A stretch of 64,000 nucleotides of DNA from Bacillota bacterium (GCA_021769295.1 JAETTD010000007.1:1-64000), one strand, 5' to 3'; positions 29,620-43,227 are shown, counted from the first letter of the stretch. Notes: generated from the letters alone by a model not told the origin. Numbers and translations are program-made.

Positions 29620-31338
29620 ATGACAACAGAAATTACAAGTAATGTTGCCGGCATGAAAAACCACACAAAATACAGCATAGGATATTTTATGCCGCCGGTG
29701 GAATCGACAAATTGGGTGAAAAAAGACCACATTGAAAAAGCTCCTATATGGTGCAGTGTTGACCTTAGAGACGGAAATCAGGCATTGGTAGTTCCGATGA
29801 ACCTTGATGAAAAGCTGAGCTTTTTCAAACTACTATGTTCACTCGGTTTTAAAGAAATAGAAGTAGGATTTCCTGCTGCATCGGAAACTGAATATGAATT
29901 TCTGAGAACACTTATAGAAAAAAACTTGATACCGGAGGATGTGACGATACAGGTTCTCACTCAGTCAAGAGAACACATAATACGCAAAACCTTCGAGGCT
30001 GTTGACGGAGCAAAAAACGTAATCATACATCTTTACAATTCAACATCCGTAGCTCAGAGAGAACAGGTATTCAGAAAGAGCAAAGAGGAGATAAAAAAGA
30101 TAGCCACATCGGGAGCCGAAATGATAAACGAATATGCAGATAAGTATCCCGATACCAACTTTACCGTCGAATATTCTCCTGAAAGCTTTACGGGAACGGA
30201 AATGGAATATGCCCTTGAGGTATGTAATGCTGTGATAGATATATGGCAGCCGAGACCTGACAGGAAGGTAATCATAAATCTTCCTGCAACGGTGTCCATG
30301 TCAATGCCGCATGTGTATGCTTCACAGATAGAATACATGAGCAATAACCTTAACTGCAGGGAAAACGTAATCGTATCCCTTCACCCTCACAATGACAGGG
30401 GAACGGCCGTAGCCGATTGCGAACTTGGAATCCTTGCAGGAGGAGACAGAGTGGAAGGCACTTTGTTCGGAAACGGAGAACGTACAGGAAACGCAGACAT
30501 CGTAACCGTTGCCATGAACATGTATTCCCACGGAGTGGATCCTGAACTTGATTTTACAAATATGCCGTACATAGTCGAAAAATACGAAGAGTTCACCGAC
30601 ATGAAAGTCCCTCCGAGACAGCCATACGGAGGAAAACTGGTATTTGCGGCATTTTCCGGTTCACATCAGGACGCAATAGCAAAAGGTATGCACTACAGAG
30701 AAGAGAACGAGCCGGACAAGTGGAACGTTCCTTATATTCCAATCGATCCTCATGATGTAAACAGAGTATATGAGGCAGACGTAATAAGAATAAACAGCCA
30801 GTCAGGTAAGGGCGGCGTGGCATACATTCTGGAAACAAATTACGGATACCATATACCTTCCGCCATGAGAGAAGAAATAGGCTACCTGATGAAACACGTT
30901 TCGGATGTTAAACATAAGGAACTGACGCCGGATAAAATCAACATGATTTTCAACAGCGAATATGTGAACAGAAAAGACAAATACGATTTGAGAGACGCAA
31001 CATTTAAACGACTGCCTCAATCGGCAAGCTTGGGCGACAACGGAATTGAAGCCGATATAGAAGTTTTAATCGACGGCAAGGCTTATAAGCTGGAAGGCAA
31101 AGGAAACGGCCGTCTCGACGCCGTAACTAACGCCCTCAGAAAGGGACCTTATAACATCGAATACGACTTTGTAACTTATGAAGAACACGCCCTTGAGGGA
31201 GAATCCAATTCAAGAGCTGCGGCATACGTAGCCATATCTGATAAAAAAGGTAAAATTTTCTGGGGAGTCGGAATTCATAACGATATAATCTACGCATCGG
31301 TAAACGCACTTATATCAGCTATAAACAGAGCATTTTAA
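29620..31338 (+). CDS. leuA: 2-isopropylmalate synthase
   Basis: [38 protein letters not shown]; 572 aa. Confidence 0.95.
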   Translation: MTTEITSNVAGMKNHTKYSIGYFMPPVESTNWVKKDHIEKAPIWCSVDLRDGNQALVVPMNLDEKLSFFKLLCSLGFKEIEVGFPAASETEYEFLRTLIEKNLIPEDVTIQVLTQSREHIIRKTFEAVDGAKNVIIHLYNSTSVAQREQVFRKSKEEIKKIATSGAEMINEYADKYPDTNFTVEYSPESFTGTEMEYALEVCNAVIDIWQPRPDRKVIINLPATVSMSMPHVYASQIEYMSNNLNCRENVIVSLHPHNDRGTAVADCELGILAGGDRVEGTLFGNGERTGNADIVTVAMNMYSHGVDPELDFTNMPYIVEKYEEFTDMKVPPRQPYGGKLVFAAFSGSHQDAIAKGMHYREENEPDKWNVPYIPIDPHDVNRVYEADVIRINSQSGKGGVAYILETNYGYHIPSAMREEIGYLMKHVSDVKHKELTPDKINMIFNSEYVNRKDKYDLRDATFKRLPQSASLGDNGIEADIEVLIDGKAYKLEGKGNGRLDAVTNALRKGPYNIEYDFVTYEEHALEGESNSRAAAYVAISDKKGKIFWGVGIHNDIIYASVNALISAINRAF

Positions 31339-31351
31339 GGAGGTAGGCCAA

Positions 31352-32614
31352 ATGGGCATGACAATGACGCAAAAAATACTGGCAGACCATGCGGGACTTG
31401 AAAAAGTGCAGGCAGGTCAGTTGATTGAAGCTAAGTTGGATATGGTTTTGGGAAACGACATAACCTCTCCGGTAGCTATAAATGAATTTGAAAAAGCAGG
31501 CTTTGACAGCGTGTTCGACAAATCCAAAATTTCACTGGTTATGGACCACTTTACGCCTAACAAGGATATTAAAGCGGCGCAGCAGTGCAAACAGACGAGA
31601 ACCTTTGCAAGAAAGTTTGATATAGACAACTTCTTCGATGTAGGAAATGTAGGCATAGAACATGCGCTGCTTCCGGAAATGGGATTGGTTGCTTCCGGCG
31701 AGTGCATCATAGGAGCAGACTCGCATACCTGTACATACGGAGCTTTGGGCGCTTTCTCAACGGGAGTGGGAAGCACCGACATGGCTGCCGGAATGGCAAC
31801 GGGAAAGGCTTGGTTCAAAGTACCGGAAGCAATTAAAATAGAGCTTACCGGAAAACTGAATAAGTATGTTTCAGGAAAGGATGTAATCCTGCATCTTATA
31901 GGAATGATAGGCGTTGATGGCGCATTGTACAAATCCCTTGAATTTATGGGCGACGGATTAAAATCCCTTTCCATGGATGACAGACTGTGCATATCAAATA
32001 TGGCCATAGAAGCAGGCGCCAAGAACGGAATATTCATGGTGGATGAAGTCACCAGAGAATATATGAAAGGCAGAGTAAACAGAGAGTACAAAGTGTTTGA
32101 ACCTGATGAAGATGCAGAATACGAAAAGACCGTGACAATCGACCTTTCTCAGCTTAAGCCGACTGTGGCTCTTCCTCATCTGCCTGAAAACACAAAGACC
32201 ATAGACGAGATAGGCGAAATCAAAATAGACCAAGTGGTAATAGGCTCATGCACCAACGGCCGCTTGGAAGACATGAAAACAGCAGCGGAAATACTTAAGG
32301 GCAAGAAAGTTGCAAAGGATGTAAGATGCATAGTGATACCGGCCACCCAGAGCATATATAAAGAGTGCATCAAGGAAGGCTATCTCGATATATTTATAGA
32401 TGCCGGCTGCGCCGTATCTACTCCGACATGCGGACCTTGCCTTGGAGGATATATGGGCATACTTGCAGAACATGAGAGATGTGTCGCAACCACCAACAGA
32501 AACTTCATAGGAAGAATGGGACACAACCTTTCGGAAGTATATTTGGCAAACCCTGCAGTTGCTGCCGCATCGGCGGTAACAGGAAAAATCACTGACCCCA
32601 AGGAGGTAATGTAA
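31352..32614 (+). CDS. leuC: 3-isopropylmalate dehydratase large subunit
   Basis: [29 protein letters not shown]. Confidence 0.95.
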   Translation: MGMTMTQKILADHAGLEKVQAGQLIEAKLDMVLGNDITSPVAINEFEKAGFDSVFDKSKISLVMDHFTPNKDIKAAQQCKQTRTFARKFDIDNFFDVGNVGIEHALLPEMGLVASGECIIGADSHTCTYGALGAFSTGVGSTDMAAGMATGKAWFKVPEAIKIELTGKLNKYVSGKDVILHLIGMIGVDGALYKSLEFMGDGLKSLSMDDRLCISNMAIEAGAKNGIFMVDEVTREYMKGRVNREYKVFEPDEDAEYEKTVTIDLSQLKPTVALPHLPENTKTIDEIGEIKIDQVVIGSCTNGRLEDMKTAAEILKGKKVAKDVRCIVIPATQSIYKECIKEGYLDIFIDAGCAVSTPTCGPCLGGYMGILAEHERCVATTNRNFIGRMGHNLSEVYLANPAVAAASAVTGKITDPKEVM

Positions 32615-33094
32615 ATGAAGGCACAGGGAAGCGTATATAAATACGGAGATAATATAGACACGGATATAATCATTCCTGCAAGGTATCTGAACACCACAGA
32701 CAGCAAAGAACTGGCTTCTCACTGCATGGAACCTGTGGATGAAGATTTTTACAAAAAAGTGAAGACAGGTGATATAATGGTAGGTGGCTTTAACTTCGGA
32801 TGTGGCTCTTCAAGAGAACACGCTCCTATAGCCATAAAAGAATGCGGGGTTTCCTGCGTAATTGCAAAATCCTTTGCGAGGATATTTTACCGCAATGCCA
32901 TAAATATCGGCCTTGCCATTATGGAATGCCCGGAGGCTGCCGAAAACATAGAAGCAGGAGACGAGGTTTCGGTGGATTTTGAAACGGGAGTAATAACCGA
33001 CATAACAAAAAACAAAGAATATAAAGCCATGCCTTTTCCTGAATTTATAGATAACATGATAAAAAAAGGCGGACTTCTGAATTCAATAAAATAA
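32615..33094 (+). CDS. leuD: 3-isopropylmalate dehydratase small subunit
   Basis: [25 protein letters not shown]. Confidence 0.95.
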   Translation: MKAQGSVYKYGDNIDTDIIIPARYLNTTDSKELASHCMEPVDEDFYKKVKTGDIMVGGFNFGCGSSREHAPIAIKECGVSCVIAKSFARIFYRNAINIGLAIMECPEAAENIEAGDEVSVDFETGVITDITKNKEYKAMPFPEFIDNMIKKGGLLNSIK

Positions 33095-33119
33095 ATACGA
33101 ACATAAGAGAGGATAAAAT

Positions 33120-34331
33120 ATGCTGACATTAAAAGCATTTGAAGAGGCTACGGAAGTAGTTCAGAAAGTTGCAATTCAGACAAAGCTGGTATACAGCAGT
33201 TTTTTGAGCGAACAGACGGGAAACAAGGTCTATCTGAAACCTGAAAATCTGCAAGTGACAGGCGCTTATAAGCTGAGAGGAGCTTATTATAAGATAAGCA
33301 CTCTTACAGACGAAGAAAGAAGCAAAGGCTTGATTACGGCTTCCGCCGGAAATCATGCCCAGGGAGTTGCTTATGCAGCCAAGGCATACGGATGCAAAGC
33401 CGTAATAGTAATGCCTACCACCACACCTCTTATGAAGGTGGACAGAACAAAGAGCTACGGCGCAGAAGTGGTCCTGTACGGAAACGTGTATGACGAAGCT
33501 GCGGAACATGCAGCCAAACTGGCAGAGGAAAAGGGCTATACCTTTATTCATCCTTTTGACGATTTGGCAGTAGCTACAGGTCAGGGAACCATCGCCATGG
33601 AGATCGTAAAAGAACTGCCGTTGGTTGATTACATACTTGTTCCTGTAGGAGGAGGCGGACTTGCAACGGGAGTATCCACACTGGCAAAGCTTCTCAATCC
33701 TAAGATTAAGGTAATAGGTGTGGAACCTGAGGGTGCAAACTGCCTGCAAGCTTCCATAAAGGCAGGCAAACCGGTTACACTTAAAAACGTTTCCACAATC
33801 GCTGACGGTACCGCTGTAAAGACTCCGGGTAAAAACATTTTCCCTTATCTGCAGGCAGGCCTTGACGATGTGATTACAGTCAAAGATGACGAATTAGTGG
33901 TAGCTTTCCTCGATATGGTGGAAAATCACAAATATATAGTTGAAAATTCCGGATTGCTTACGGTAGCTGCTTTAAAACACCTTGATGTAAAGGGCAAAAA
34001 AGTCGTATCCATACTGAGCGGCGGCAACATGGACATCATAACCATGTCTTCGGTAGTACAGCTCGGACTGATTATGAGAGACAGAATCTTTACCATTTCC
34101 GTTCTCTTGCCTGACAAGCCGGGTGAGCTTGTGAGGGTAGCTTCTATCATAGCAAAAGAGCAGGGCAACGTTATTAAGCTTGAACACAATCAGTTTGTAA
34201 GTACCAACCGTACAGCAGCAGTGGAGCTTAAGATAACCATAGAAGCTTTTGGACCGGAGCATAAAAACTCCATATGCAAGGCTCTCGAAGCGGACGGATA
34301 TAAACCTAAACAGATAAGCGTACTGATGTAG
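33120..34331 (+). CDS. ilvA: Threonine ammonia-lyase with C-terminal ACT domain
   Basis: [26 protein letters not shown]. Confidence 0.93.
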   Translation: MLTLKAFEEATEVVQKVAIQTKLVYSSFLSEQTGNKVYLKPENLQVTGAYKLRGAYYKISTLTDEERSKGLITASAGNHAQGVAYAAKAYGCKAVIVMPTTTPLMKVDRTKSYGAEVVLYGNVYDEAAEHAAKLAEEKGYTFIHPFDDLAVATGQGTIAMEIVKELPLVDYILVPVGGGGLATGVSTLAKLLNPKIKVIGVEPEGANCLQASIKAGKPVTLKNVSTIADGTAVKTPGKNIFPYLQAGLDDVITVKDDELVVAFLDMVENHKYIVENSGLLTVAALKHLDVKGKKVVSILSGGNMDIITMSSVVQLGLIMRDRIFTISVLLPDKPGELVRVASIIAKEQGNVIKLEHNQFVSTNRTAAVELKITIEAFGPEHKNSICKALEADGYKPKQISVLM

Positions 34332-34350
34332 GAACCTGAAAGGAGATACA

Positions 34351-35424
34351 ATGAATTATAAGATAGCGGTGATACCCGGCGACGGTATCGGTCCTGAAGT
34401 TACACGGGAAGCGGTCAAAGTCCTTGACGCCGTCGCAAAGAAATTCGGACACACCTTTGAATACAACTACCTGCTTGCAGGCGGCGCTGCCATAGACGAA
34501 AAGGGCAAATGCCTGCCGGAAGAAACCGTAAAGGCAGCAAAGGACAGCGACGCCGTTCTTTTAGGCGCTGTGGGAGGCCCTAAATGGGATAACCTGCCCG
34601 GCGAGGAAAGACCTGAAAAAGCCTTGCTCGGACTCAGAAAGGCACTGGGACTTTTTGCCAATCTAAGACCGGCAATCATGTTCGATGAACTTAAAGGAGC
34701 TTGTCCTCTCAAAGAGGAAAAGGTGGAAGGCGGACTTGATATACTTGTAGTCAGAGAACTTACAGGAGGCATATATTTCGGAGAGCGGGGAGTAAAAGAC
34801 ACCGACGATATGGGCAAAGCTGCCTACGATGTGGAAATGTATTCCGAAAAGGAAGTAGAAAGAGTAGCCGAAATCGCTTTCAGCATGGCTATGAAGAGAA
34901 ATAAAAAAGTCACAAGCGTAGACAAGGCAAACGTACTGGAAAGTTCAAGACTTTGGAGAAAGACCACTGCAAAAGTCGCTGAAAAATATCCTGAAGTTTC
35001 TCTGGAAAACTTTTATGTGGACAATGCAGCAATGCAGCTTGTATATAATCCGAAACAGTTTGACGTAATAGTTACGAGCAACATATTCGGCGACATCCTG
35101 TCGGATGAGGCCAGCATGATTACAGGTTCCATAGGAATGCTGCCTTCGGCAAGCCTTGCTGAAGGAGAGTTCGGAATGTACGAACCTGTCCATGGCTCCG
35201 CACCTGATATCGCAGGCACAGGAAAAGCCAATCCAATGGCGGCCGTACTTTCTGCAGCGATGATGTTAAAATATACTTTCGGATTGTCAGAGGAATCCGA
35301 CGCCATAGAAAATGCAGTCAAGAAAGTGCTTGGCGAGGGATACAGAACTCCTGATATAATGACAGAAGGCAAAACCCTTATAACCACGTCGGAAGCAGGT
35401 ACTCTGATTGCAGACAGAATATAA
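34351..35424 (+). CDS. leuB: 3-isopropylmalate dehydrogenase
   Basis: [30 protein letters not shown]. Confidence 0.96.
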   Translation: MNYKIAVIPGDGIGPEVTREAVKVLDAVAKKFGHTFEYNYLLAGGAAIDEKGKCLPEETVKAAKDSDAVLLGAVGGPKWDNLPGEERPEKALLGLRKALGLFANLRPAIMFDELKGACPLKEEKVEGGLDILVVRELTGGIYFGERGVKDTDDMGKAAYDVEMYSEKEVERVAEIAFSMAMKRNKKVTSVDKANVLESSRLWRKTTAKVAEKYPEVSLENFYVDNAAMQLVYNPKQFDVIVTSNIFGDILSDEASMITGSIGMLPSASLAEGEFGMYEPVHGSAPDIAGTGKANPMAAVLSAAMMLKYTFGLSEESDAIENAVKKVLGEGYRTPDIMTEGKTLITTSEAGTLIADRI

Positions 35425-35441
35425 GGCGAGGATAAGATAAC

Positions 35442-36752
35442 ATGCATAATTTAACAGAGGATTTAATTATATATTCCGGATATGAAAATCAGTCTGTTTT
35501 GGCAAAAATGGCTGAACTTTGCAGCCTGCCCGGCAGGCTTGACGAAGGGCATAAGAAACAGGCAGGGACATGTGCTTCCGAAGTTGTCCGGGAAATTATA
35601 AAAACATCTTTTGAATACGGACTGAGCGGAAATCTGTGGCACGGATACATAGCTCTTTACATAGCGTTAAACGAAAATCCTTTTTCGCTGGCTTATGAAA
35701 TGACGTCCGGCGCCCCGAAACAAGGCGGAGTGGATGAGCTTGCAAAACATGATTTGAAAATTTTAAAGGAGTTGTTCGACTATGACTTGTCTCTCTTAGA
35801 CGACAAGCTAAAAGTGAACTACTTTTCGGTATTAAAGAATTGCGAAAACTCCGATGCCAAGCTGTCCGACCAAGGCATAAACGTAAAATATCTGAAAGAT
35901 ATGCTCGAAACAGCAAAGAACGATGAAGAGTTCTTTGCTTGCACGGTTTCATTCTATAAGGAAAAAGGCGTTGGGCTTATAGGTCTGAACAAAGCATTTA
36001 CCGTAAAAGGCGATGAAGACAGTTACAGACTTTCCCCTGTAAGAGTTACGGAAAAAGTCAATCTTTCCGACCTTGTAGGATATGAAGTCCAAAAACAGAA
36101 GCTTACGGAAAATACGGCAGCCTTTTTAAAAGGCAAGCCGGCCAACAATGTCCTTTTGTACGGAGACGGAGGGACAGGCAAATCAACAAGCGTAAGAGCG
36201 ATAGCAAGCCGATATTATGACGAAGGGCTTCGCATGATTCAGATATACAGACATCAGATGAAGCATCTCAACCGCATAATATCTGAAATCAAAAACAGAA
36301 ATTATAAATTTATAATTTACATGGACGATTTGTCTTTCGAGGATTTTGAAACGGAATACAAATACCTGAAAGCAGTCATTGAAGGAGGTCTTGAACCAAG
36401 ACCTGAAAACGTGCTTATATATGCGACTTCCAACAGAAGACACCTGATTAAAGAAACATGGAAGGACAGAACGGACATGGAGCATACAGGCGATTTGCAC
36501 AGAAGTGATTCCATGGAAGAAAAACTCAGTCTGGCAGAGAGATTCGGAGTGCAGATATACTACGGAAAGCCTACCATAGAAGAGTTTCACAAAATAGTAG
36601 AAGCCTTGGCTTTAAGAGAAAACATACATACTGATATGGAAGTTCTCCACGGCGAAGCTACCAAATGGGAAATTCGCCACGGAGGAATTTCGGGCAGAAG
36701 CGCAAGACAATTTATCGACTACATAAAAGGAACGGAGGACGATTTAAAATGA
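35442..36752 (+). CDS. DUF815-type AAA+ ATPase
   Basis: [12 protein letters not shown] Walker [21 protein letters not shown]. Confidence 0.88.
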   Translation: MHNLTEDLIIYSGYENQSVLAKMAELCSLPGRLDEGHKKQAGTCASEVVREIIKTSFEYGLSGNLWHGYIALYIALNENPFSLAYEMTSGAPKQGGVDELAKHDLKILKELFDYDLSLLDDKLKVNYFSVLKNCENSDAKLSDQGINVKYLKDMLETAKNDEEFFACTVSFYKEKGVGLIGLNKAFTVKGDEDSYRLSPVRVTEKVNLSDLVGYEVQKQKLTENTAAFLKGKPANNVLLYGDGGTGKSTSVRAIASRYYDEGLRMIQIYRHQMKHLNRIISEIKNRNYKFIIYMDDLSFEDFETEYKYLKAVIEGGLEPRPENVLIYATSNRRHLIKETWKDRTDMEHTGDLHRSDSMEEKLSLAERFGVQIYYGKPTIEEFHKIVEALALRENIHTDMEVLHGEATKWEIRHGGISGRSARQFIDYIKGTEDDLK

Positions 36753-38416
36753 AAATGACAGGCGCAGAACTGGTTATGAACGTGCTGCTGGAACACGGCG
36801 TAGATACCGTGTTCGGATATCCGGGAGGAACAGCTTTGTTCTTGTATGATGAATTATATAAATACAGCGATAGGATAAAGCATGTTTTGGTTGCTCACGA
36901 GCAGGGCGGCGCACATGCGGCAGACGGATATGCAAGAGCAACCGGAAAGACGGGAGTTGCATTTTCCACCAGCGGACCGGGAGCAACAAATCTTGTAACG
37001 GGTATAGCTACGGCATATATGGACAGCATTCCTACCGTATTTATAACGGCAAATGTAGGAAAGCATCTGATAGGCCGTGATGCATTTCAGGAAGTATGCA
37101 TCACCGGTGTGACTTTCCCTATTACAAAACACAATTATTTTGTAAACAATAAAGAAGATTTGGCAGATGCTTTAAGAAACGCTTTCAGAATTGCTAATGA
37201 GGGTCGAAAGGGACCTGTACTTGTGGACATAACCAAAGACGTTACACAGGCAATAGTTGACTATGAACCTGTAAAACCTTATCCGCTGCGTAAAGTGGAA
37301 ACAGAAAACTGCGAAGCAAAGGCTGAGAAGTTTGCCAAATACATAAATTCCTCAAGCAAACCTGTAATTCAGGTGGGCGGAGGCGTAATAGCGTCAGAAA
37401 GCTATAAAGAAGTTATTGCTCTTGCCGAAAAGGCAGATATACCTGTGGTAACCACTCTCATGGGCATGGGAGCAGTTCCGTCCTCTGATAAGAGATATTT
37501 CGGAATGCTTGGAATGCATGGCTCATATGCAGCCAATAAATGTATTGCCGAAGCTGATTTGATTTTGACTTTAGGATGCAGATTCAGCGACAGAGTGGCT
37601 CTTAAGCCTGACCAGTTCGGTAAAAAAGCAAAAATTCTTCAGGTAGATATAGATAAGAGCGAAATAAACAAAAACGTCAGCGTAACAGATTGCATAATAG
37701 GCGATTGCAAAGATGTTTTGGACGTGCTTATTCCAATGGTCAATGAGGCAGACCACAGCCAGTGGCTGGCTCAGATAAACAAATGGAATGAAGAAAAACC
37801 TATGAAGGTTAAAGAATGCTATGGAAAGATGAATCCGCAGGAAATCATAGAATATATCTGTGACAATACTGATAAGGAAACCATATATGTTACCGACGTA
37901 GGACAGCATCAGATGTGGGCGGCTCAATATGTTAAACAGACAAAACCGAGAAATTTCCTTTCCAGCGGAGGTCTCGGAACCATGGGATTCGGTTACGGCG
38001 CAGCCATAGGCGCACAGATGGGAAATCCGGACAAGAGAGTAATCCATTTCACCGGAGACGGTTCTTTCCATATGAACCTCAATGAGGCATGCACAGCGGT
38101 TTCAAACAATTTGCCTATAATAACCGTAATCTTTAACAACAGGGTTTTAGGTATGGTATATCAATGGCAGACAGCATTTTACGGACAGAGATATTCCAAT
38201 ACGACTCCCGAAAGAAAGACCGATTTTGTAAAACTCATAGAAGCTTTCGGAGGTCACGGCTTTAGGGTAAACACCATGGAAGAGCTTAAAGAAGCTTATG
38301 AAAAGGCGCTTAAGATAAACGGTCCCGTATGGATTGACTGCAACATCGCAGTTGAAGACAAGGTGTTACCGATGATTCCAAATGGCAAAACCATTGACGA
38401 CATGTTGTTTGAATAG
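36749..38416 (+). CDS. ilvB: Acetolactate synthase large subunit (start revised from 36665)
   Basis: TPP enzyme; VFGYPGGTALFLYDEL; ATGA overlap with previous gene. Confidence 0.95.
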   Translation: MKMTGAELVMNVLLEHGVDTVFGYPGGTALFLYDELYKYSDRIKHVLVAHEQGGAHAADGYARATGKTGVAFSTSGPGATNLVTGIATAYMDSIPTVFITANVGKHLIGRDAFQEVCITGVTFPITKHNYFVNNKEDLADALRNAFRIANEGRKGPVLVDITKDVTQAIVDYEPVKPYPLRKVETENCEAKAEKFAKYINSSSKPVIQVGGGVIASESYKEVIALAEKADIPVVTTLMGMGAVPSSDKRYFGMLGMHGSYAANKCIAEADLILTLGCRFSDRVALKPDQFGKKAKILQVDIDKSEINKNVSVTDCIIGDCKDVLDVLIPMVNEADHSQWLAQINKWNEEKPMKVKECYGKMNPQEIIEYICDNTDKETIYVTDVGQHQMWAAQYVKQTKPRNFLSSGGLGTMGFGYGAAIGAQMGNPDKRVIHFTGDGSFHMNLNEACTAVSNNLPIITVIFNNRVLGMVYQWQTAFYGQRYSNTTPERKTDFVKLIEAFGGHGFRVNTMEELKEAYEKALKINGPVWIDCNIAVEDKVLPMIPNGKTIDDMLFE

Positions 38417-38432
38417 GTGAAAGGGGACAGAC

Positions 38433-38906
38433 ATGAAAAAGGAAGTAGTTAGTATTTACGTTGATAATAAGGCCAACGTATTGACAAGAGTTGTGAGCCT
38501 TTACGGCAGAAGGGGTTTTAACATCGACTCCCTCACCGTTTCTGCGACCAACGACCCGGATATTTCAAGAATAACCATAGTATTTGAGGGAGATAACCTT
38601 ACCCTTAATCAGATTATTGCTCAGACGGAAAAGCTGGAAATTGTCAGAAGTATCAAGACCCTTGAAGGCAAGAACAGTTTCTTCAGAGAACTCCTCATGG
38701 TCAAGATAGCAGCAGACAAGGAAAAGAGGAGAGAAATAAAAGAAATCACCGATATATACAGAGCTAAGATTATCAGCCTTGAAAAGGATATGATGGTTCT
38801 TGAACTTACGGGAGCCCCGGATAAGCTGGATGCTTTTCTGAATATACTTGATGATTACGATATAGTTGATATTTGCAGAACAGGTGTCACCGGTATCGAA
38901 AAATAA
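38433..38906 (+). CDS. ilvN: Acetolactate synthase small subunit
   Basis: ACT domain; VLTRVVSLYGRRGFNIDSLTV. Confidence 0.95.
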   Translation: MKKEVVSIYVDNKANVLTRVVSLYGRRGFNIDSLTVSATNDPDISRITIVFEGDNLTLNQIIAQTEKLEIVRSIKTLEGKNSFFRELLMVKIAADKEKRREIKEITDIYRAKIISLEKDMMVLELTGAPDKLDAFLNILDDYDIVDICRTGVTGIEK

Positions 38907-38920
38907 ATAATTAAAAATAA

Positions 38921-39931
<1,011 letters not shown>

Positions 39932-39955
39932 TCGGTTTTCGAGAGGTTATTAACT

Positions 39956-41620
39956 ATGAAATTAAGAAGTAAACAGGTTACCGAAGGCGTAGAAAAGGCC
40001 CCGATGAGGAGCCTGTTCTATGCTATGGGATATACTGAAGAAGAGCTGTCAAAACCGCTTATAGCGGTGGTTTCGGCTCACAGCGAAATAGTTCCGGGAC
40101 ACATGCATCTTGATAAAATTACAGAGGCTGTAAAAGCAGGCGTAAGAATGGCGGGAGGCACACCGATAATGGTGCCTGCCATAGGAGTCTGCGACGGAAT
40201 AGCCATGGGACATATCGGAATGAAATATTCTCTGGCAAGCCGTGAACTTATTGCAGACAGCGTAGAGACCATGGTAATGGCTCACGCTTTTGACGGAGCG
40301 GTTCTTGTTCCAAACTGCGATAAGATAGTTCCCGGCATGGTCATGTCAGCAGTAAGAATGAACATACCTGCAATAGTATGTTCAGGCGGTCCTATGATGT
40401 CAGGTCTTGTAGGCGGCGTTGAAACCAGCCTTTCAAAGATGTTCGAGGCTGTAGGAGCAAGAAAAGCCGGCATTATAGATGACGAGGGACTGCTGGAATA
40501 TGAGCAGAATACCTGTCCGGGATGCGGCTCATGCTCCGGAATGTATACTGCCAACAGCATGAACTGTCTGTGCGAAGCAATCGGAATTGCGCTGCCGGGT
40601 AACGGAAGCATTCCGGCAGTTTCAAGCCGCAGAATCATGCTTGCAAAACATGCAGGTATGGCAGTTATGAATCTGGTTGAAAAAGACATCAAGGCGAGAG
40701 ACATAATAAACGAAAAGTCAATCAGAAACGCCATAGCATGCGACATGGCCCTCGGCTGTTCATCCAACAGCGTGCTTCATCTTCTTGCTATTGCCCATGA
40801 GGCAGGAGTTAAAGTTGATTTGAACATGTTTAACGAAATCAGCCAGGTAACTCCGAACCTGTGTCACTTGGCACCTGCCGGAGGAACCCACATGCATGAC
40901 CTTGAAAATGCAGGAGGAGTTCCTGCAGTAATGGCTCAGCTGGCGTCAAAAGGCCTGATAGACACATCGCTTCCTACAGTCAGCGGCAAGACCGTAGGTG
41001 AAAATATAAAAGGTCGCATTATCAAGGATGAAAATTCCATTAGACCGATTGATAATCCTTACAGCAGTACCGGCGGAATAGCTATCCTCTGGGGAAATAT
41101 CGCAAAGGACGGCTGCGTAGTAAAGAGAAGCGCAGTGGCTCCCGAAATGCTGGTTCATTCAGGACCTGCCAGGGTTTTTGACAGCGAAGAGGAAGCTATC
41201 GAAGCTATCTATGCAGGAGATATAAAGGACGGTCAGGTAGTTGTCATCAGATACGAAGGCCCTAAGGGAGGACCGGGCATGAGAGAAATGCTCAATCCTA
41301 CCAGCGCTCTTGCAGGAATGGGCCTTGATAAGACCGTGGCCCTTATTACGGACGGCCGCTTCAGCGGAGCAAGCAGGGGAGCATCCATAGGACACGTAAG
41401 TCCTGAAGCCGCTGACGGAGGCACCATAGGACTTATCGAGGAAGGCGATATAATAGATATCAATATCCCTGAATATTCCATAAATGCGAGAGTATCCGAC
41501 GAAGAATTTGAGAAGCGCAAAAAATCTTATGTGAAACCTGAGCCGAAAATAAAGAGCGGTTGGCTCGAAAGATATTCAAGACTGGTTTCATCAGCAAATA
41601 CAGGCGCCGTTCTTAAATAA
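39956..41620 (+). CDS. ilvD: Dihydroxyacid dehydratase
   Basis: [41 protein letters not shown]. Confidence 0.97.
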   Translation: MKLRSKQVTEGVEKAPMRSLFYAMGYTEEELSKPLIAVVSAHSEIVPGHMHLDKITEAVKAGVRMAGGTPIMVPAIGVCDGIAMGHIGMKYSLASRELIADSVETMVMAHAFDGAVLVPNCDKIVPGMVMSAVRMNIPAIVCSGGPMMSGLVGGVETSLSKMFEAVGARKAGIIDDEGLLEYEQNTCPGCGSCSGMYTANSMNCLCEAIGIALPGNGSIPAVSSRRIMLAKHAGMAVMNLVEKDIKARDIINEKSIRNAIACDMALGCSSNSVLHLLAIAHEAGVKVDLNMFNEISQVTPNLCHLAPAGGTHMHDLENAGGVPAVMAQLASKGLIDTSLPTVSGKTVGENIKGRIIKDENSIRPIDNPYSSTGGIAILWGNIAKDGCVVKRSAVAPEMLVHSGPARVFDSEEEAIEAIYAGDIKDGQVVVIRYEGPKGGPGMREMLNPTSALAGMGLDKTVALITDGRFSGASRGASIGHVSPEAADGGTIGLIEEGDIIDINIPEYSINARVSDEEFEKRKKSYVKPEPKIKSGWLERYSRLVSSANTGAVLK

Positions 41621-41679
41621 GCTCACCGTAAAGGAAAGAGAAATAAAAACAGAGCTCGTAGGCATAAAATTAAAATTTA

Positions 41680-41718
41680 AAAAGGCGGCAGAGTGCGAAA
41701 GCTTTGCCGCTTTTTTAT
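41680..41718 (+). terminator. Rho-independent terminator of BCAA operon
   Basis: AAAGGCGGCA...TTTGCCGCTTTTTT. Confidence 0.8.
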
Positions 41719-41740
41719 TTTCCAAACTCTCTCTTAGGGC

Positions 41741-41793
41741 TTGACAAAGGGGGACGGCGTAAATATAATTTATGTTATATAACAAGAATTATA
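41741..41793 (+). promoter_or_regulatory. Consensus sigma-A promoter with overlapping 30-bp dyad (probable TetR operator)
   Basis: TTGACA-N17-TATAAT; dyad TATAATTtatGTTATATAACaagAATTATA at 41764-41793. Confidence 0.8.
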
Positions 41794-41808
41794 AATAGGA
41801 GAGTAACC

Positions 41809-42378
41809 ATGCCCCCAAGAGCGAAAATCACAAAAGAAATGGTAATAGATGCAGCTTTTGAAATCACACGAGATGCGGGCGCCAAAAATGTCAACGCACG
41901 AACAGTTTCAAAAAAGCTCGGCTGCTCCACCCAGCCTGTCATGTATCATTTTGCCAAAATCGAGGATTTGAAAAAAGCTGTCTACGATAAATCAAATTGG
42001 TTTCATACGGAATATCTTATGAATGTCAATCCATGCGAAGATGTCATGCTTGGAATAGGGCTCAATTATATTCGTTTTGCAGTGAAAGAGCCAAATTTGT
42101 TCTGTTTCCTTTTCCAGTCGGGTTTTGCCTCTGAAAACAGCATACTGCAAATGGTGGATGCAGAGGAGCTTAAACCTGTCATTTCCGCAATGCAAAAGGA
42201 GATGCAGTTAGATGAGAAGCAGACAAAAGAGGTTTTTCTGACCCTTGCTTTATTCGTTCACGGATACGCAAGTATAATCGCCAATAATTCATTGGAATTT
42301 GACGAATCTGCTGCGGCAGCTCATTTAGAGCGTGTATATATTGGGGCGATACTTGCGTTACAGGAGGAAATAAAATGA
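41809..42378 (+). CDS. TetR-family regulator (start revised from 41704)
   Basis: MPPRAKITKEMVIDAAFEITRDAG...VNARTVSKKLGCSTQPVMYHF HTH; track ORF start lies in the upstream terminator. Confidence 0.9.
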   Translation: MPPRAKITKEMVIDAAFEITRDAGAKNVNARTVSKKLGCSTQPVMYHFAKIEDLKKAVYDKSNWFHTEYLMNVNPCEDVMLGIGLNYIRFAVKEPNLFCFLFQSGFASENSILQMVDAEELKPVISAMQKEMQLDEKQTKEVFLTLALFVHGYASIIANNSLEFDESAAAAHLERVYIGAILALQEEIK

Positions 42379-43136
42379 AAAAATTATATGAGAAAAATCA
42401 GCTTACATTTGCCATTGTCTGGATTGTGATTTATTGTGTTCTGCAATCCTTAGCCAATCCGCTGAACGAAAAAATCGGGATCCCATATTCAGCCAGCGCC
42501 GTTTTCTGCATCTTGCAGGCTGTTTTCCTATTTGCCTTTATGAAGCAAAATGGCTTGCTTAAAAAATATGGACTTTGTAAATCCTCCGTTCCTGCCGGAC
42601 GATTCCTTTACTATATACCGCTGATGATTTTAGCAACTGAAAATATTTGGAACGGTATAGCTGTCAATTACTCCTTTATGGGTATAATTTGCCGCGTTGC
42701 AGCTATGCTTTGCGTTGGATTTGTAGAAGAAATTATTTTCAGAGGCTTTCTTTTCAAAGCAATGGCCAAAGACAATGTAAAATCTGCGATTATTGTTTCA
42801 AGCGTGACTTTTGGCATAGGGCATCTGATAAACCTGTTCAACGGCAGCGGCATGGAGCTGGTAAATAATCTCTGCCAAATTGTTTTTGCAGTAGCGGTAG
42901 GCTTTCTGTTTGTAACAATATTTTATCGCAGCGGAAGTCTGATTCCATGTATTATTACTCATTCTGCCATTAACAGCCTCAGCACTTTTTCCAATGAAGC
43001 GGGAATTACATCAGAAAAGCAAATAATTTATATTTTAATCCTGCTTGTGCTTACTGTCATTTACACTTTAATTCTCACAAAGACATTGCCCAAAGAGCAA
43101 AGCCAATATTCCGATAGCGATGTTGGCTCTTGCTGA
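42375..43136 (+). CDS. CPBP-family intramembrane metalloprotease
   Basis: CVGFVEEIIFRGFLF, H...N motifs; ATGA overlap with tetR. Confidence 0.9.
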   Translation: MKKLYEKNQLTFAIVWIVIYCVLQSLANPLNEKIGIPYSASAVFCILQAVFLFAFMKQNGLLKKYGLCKSSVPAGRFLYYIPLMILATENIWNGIAVNYSFMGIICRVAAMLCVGFVEEIIFRGFLFKAMAKDNVKSAIIVSSVTFGIGHLINLFNGSGMELVNNLCQIVFAVAVGFLFVTIFYRSGSLIPCIITHSAINSLSTFSNEAGITSEKQIIYILILLVLTVIYTLILTKTLPKEQSQYSDSDVGSC

Positions 43137-43210
43137 GCCTAAAGGGCAAAAAGCCAACACAAGTTTACATAAAACCTCAAAAGCCACGTCGAAATGCGTC
43201 GATGTTGGCT
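43101..43210 (+). repeat. Hairpin repeats with AGCCAACAT/ATGTTGGCT arms
   Basis: AGCCAATATTCCGATAGCGATGTTGGCT 43101-43128; AGCCACGTCGAAATGCGTCGATGTTGGCT 43182-43210 + T6; further AGCCAACA at 43152 and 43287. Confidence 0.7.
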
Positions 43211-43227
43211 TTTTTCAGTTAAGATAC

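Noticed and set aside
29381-29620. T-box riboswitch upstream of leuA
   Set aside because: No T-box consensus or specifier stem seen; the leader peptide and terminator explain the region.
31417-32091. 224-aa antisense ORF opposite leuC
   Set aside because: Shadow ORF of a highly conserved gene; the same applies to the 7325..7963 (hemZ) and 33129..33749 (ilvA) antisense ORFs and others.
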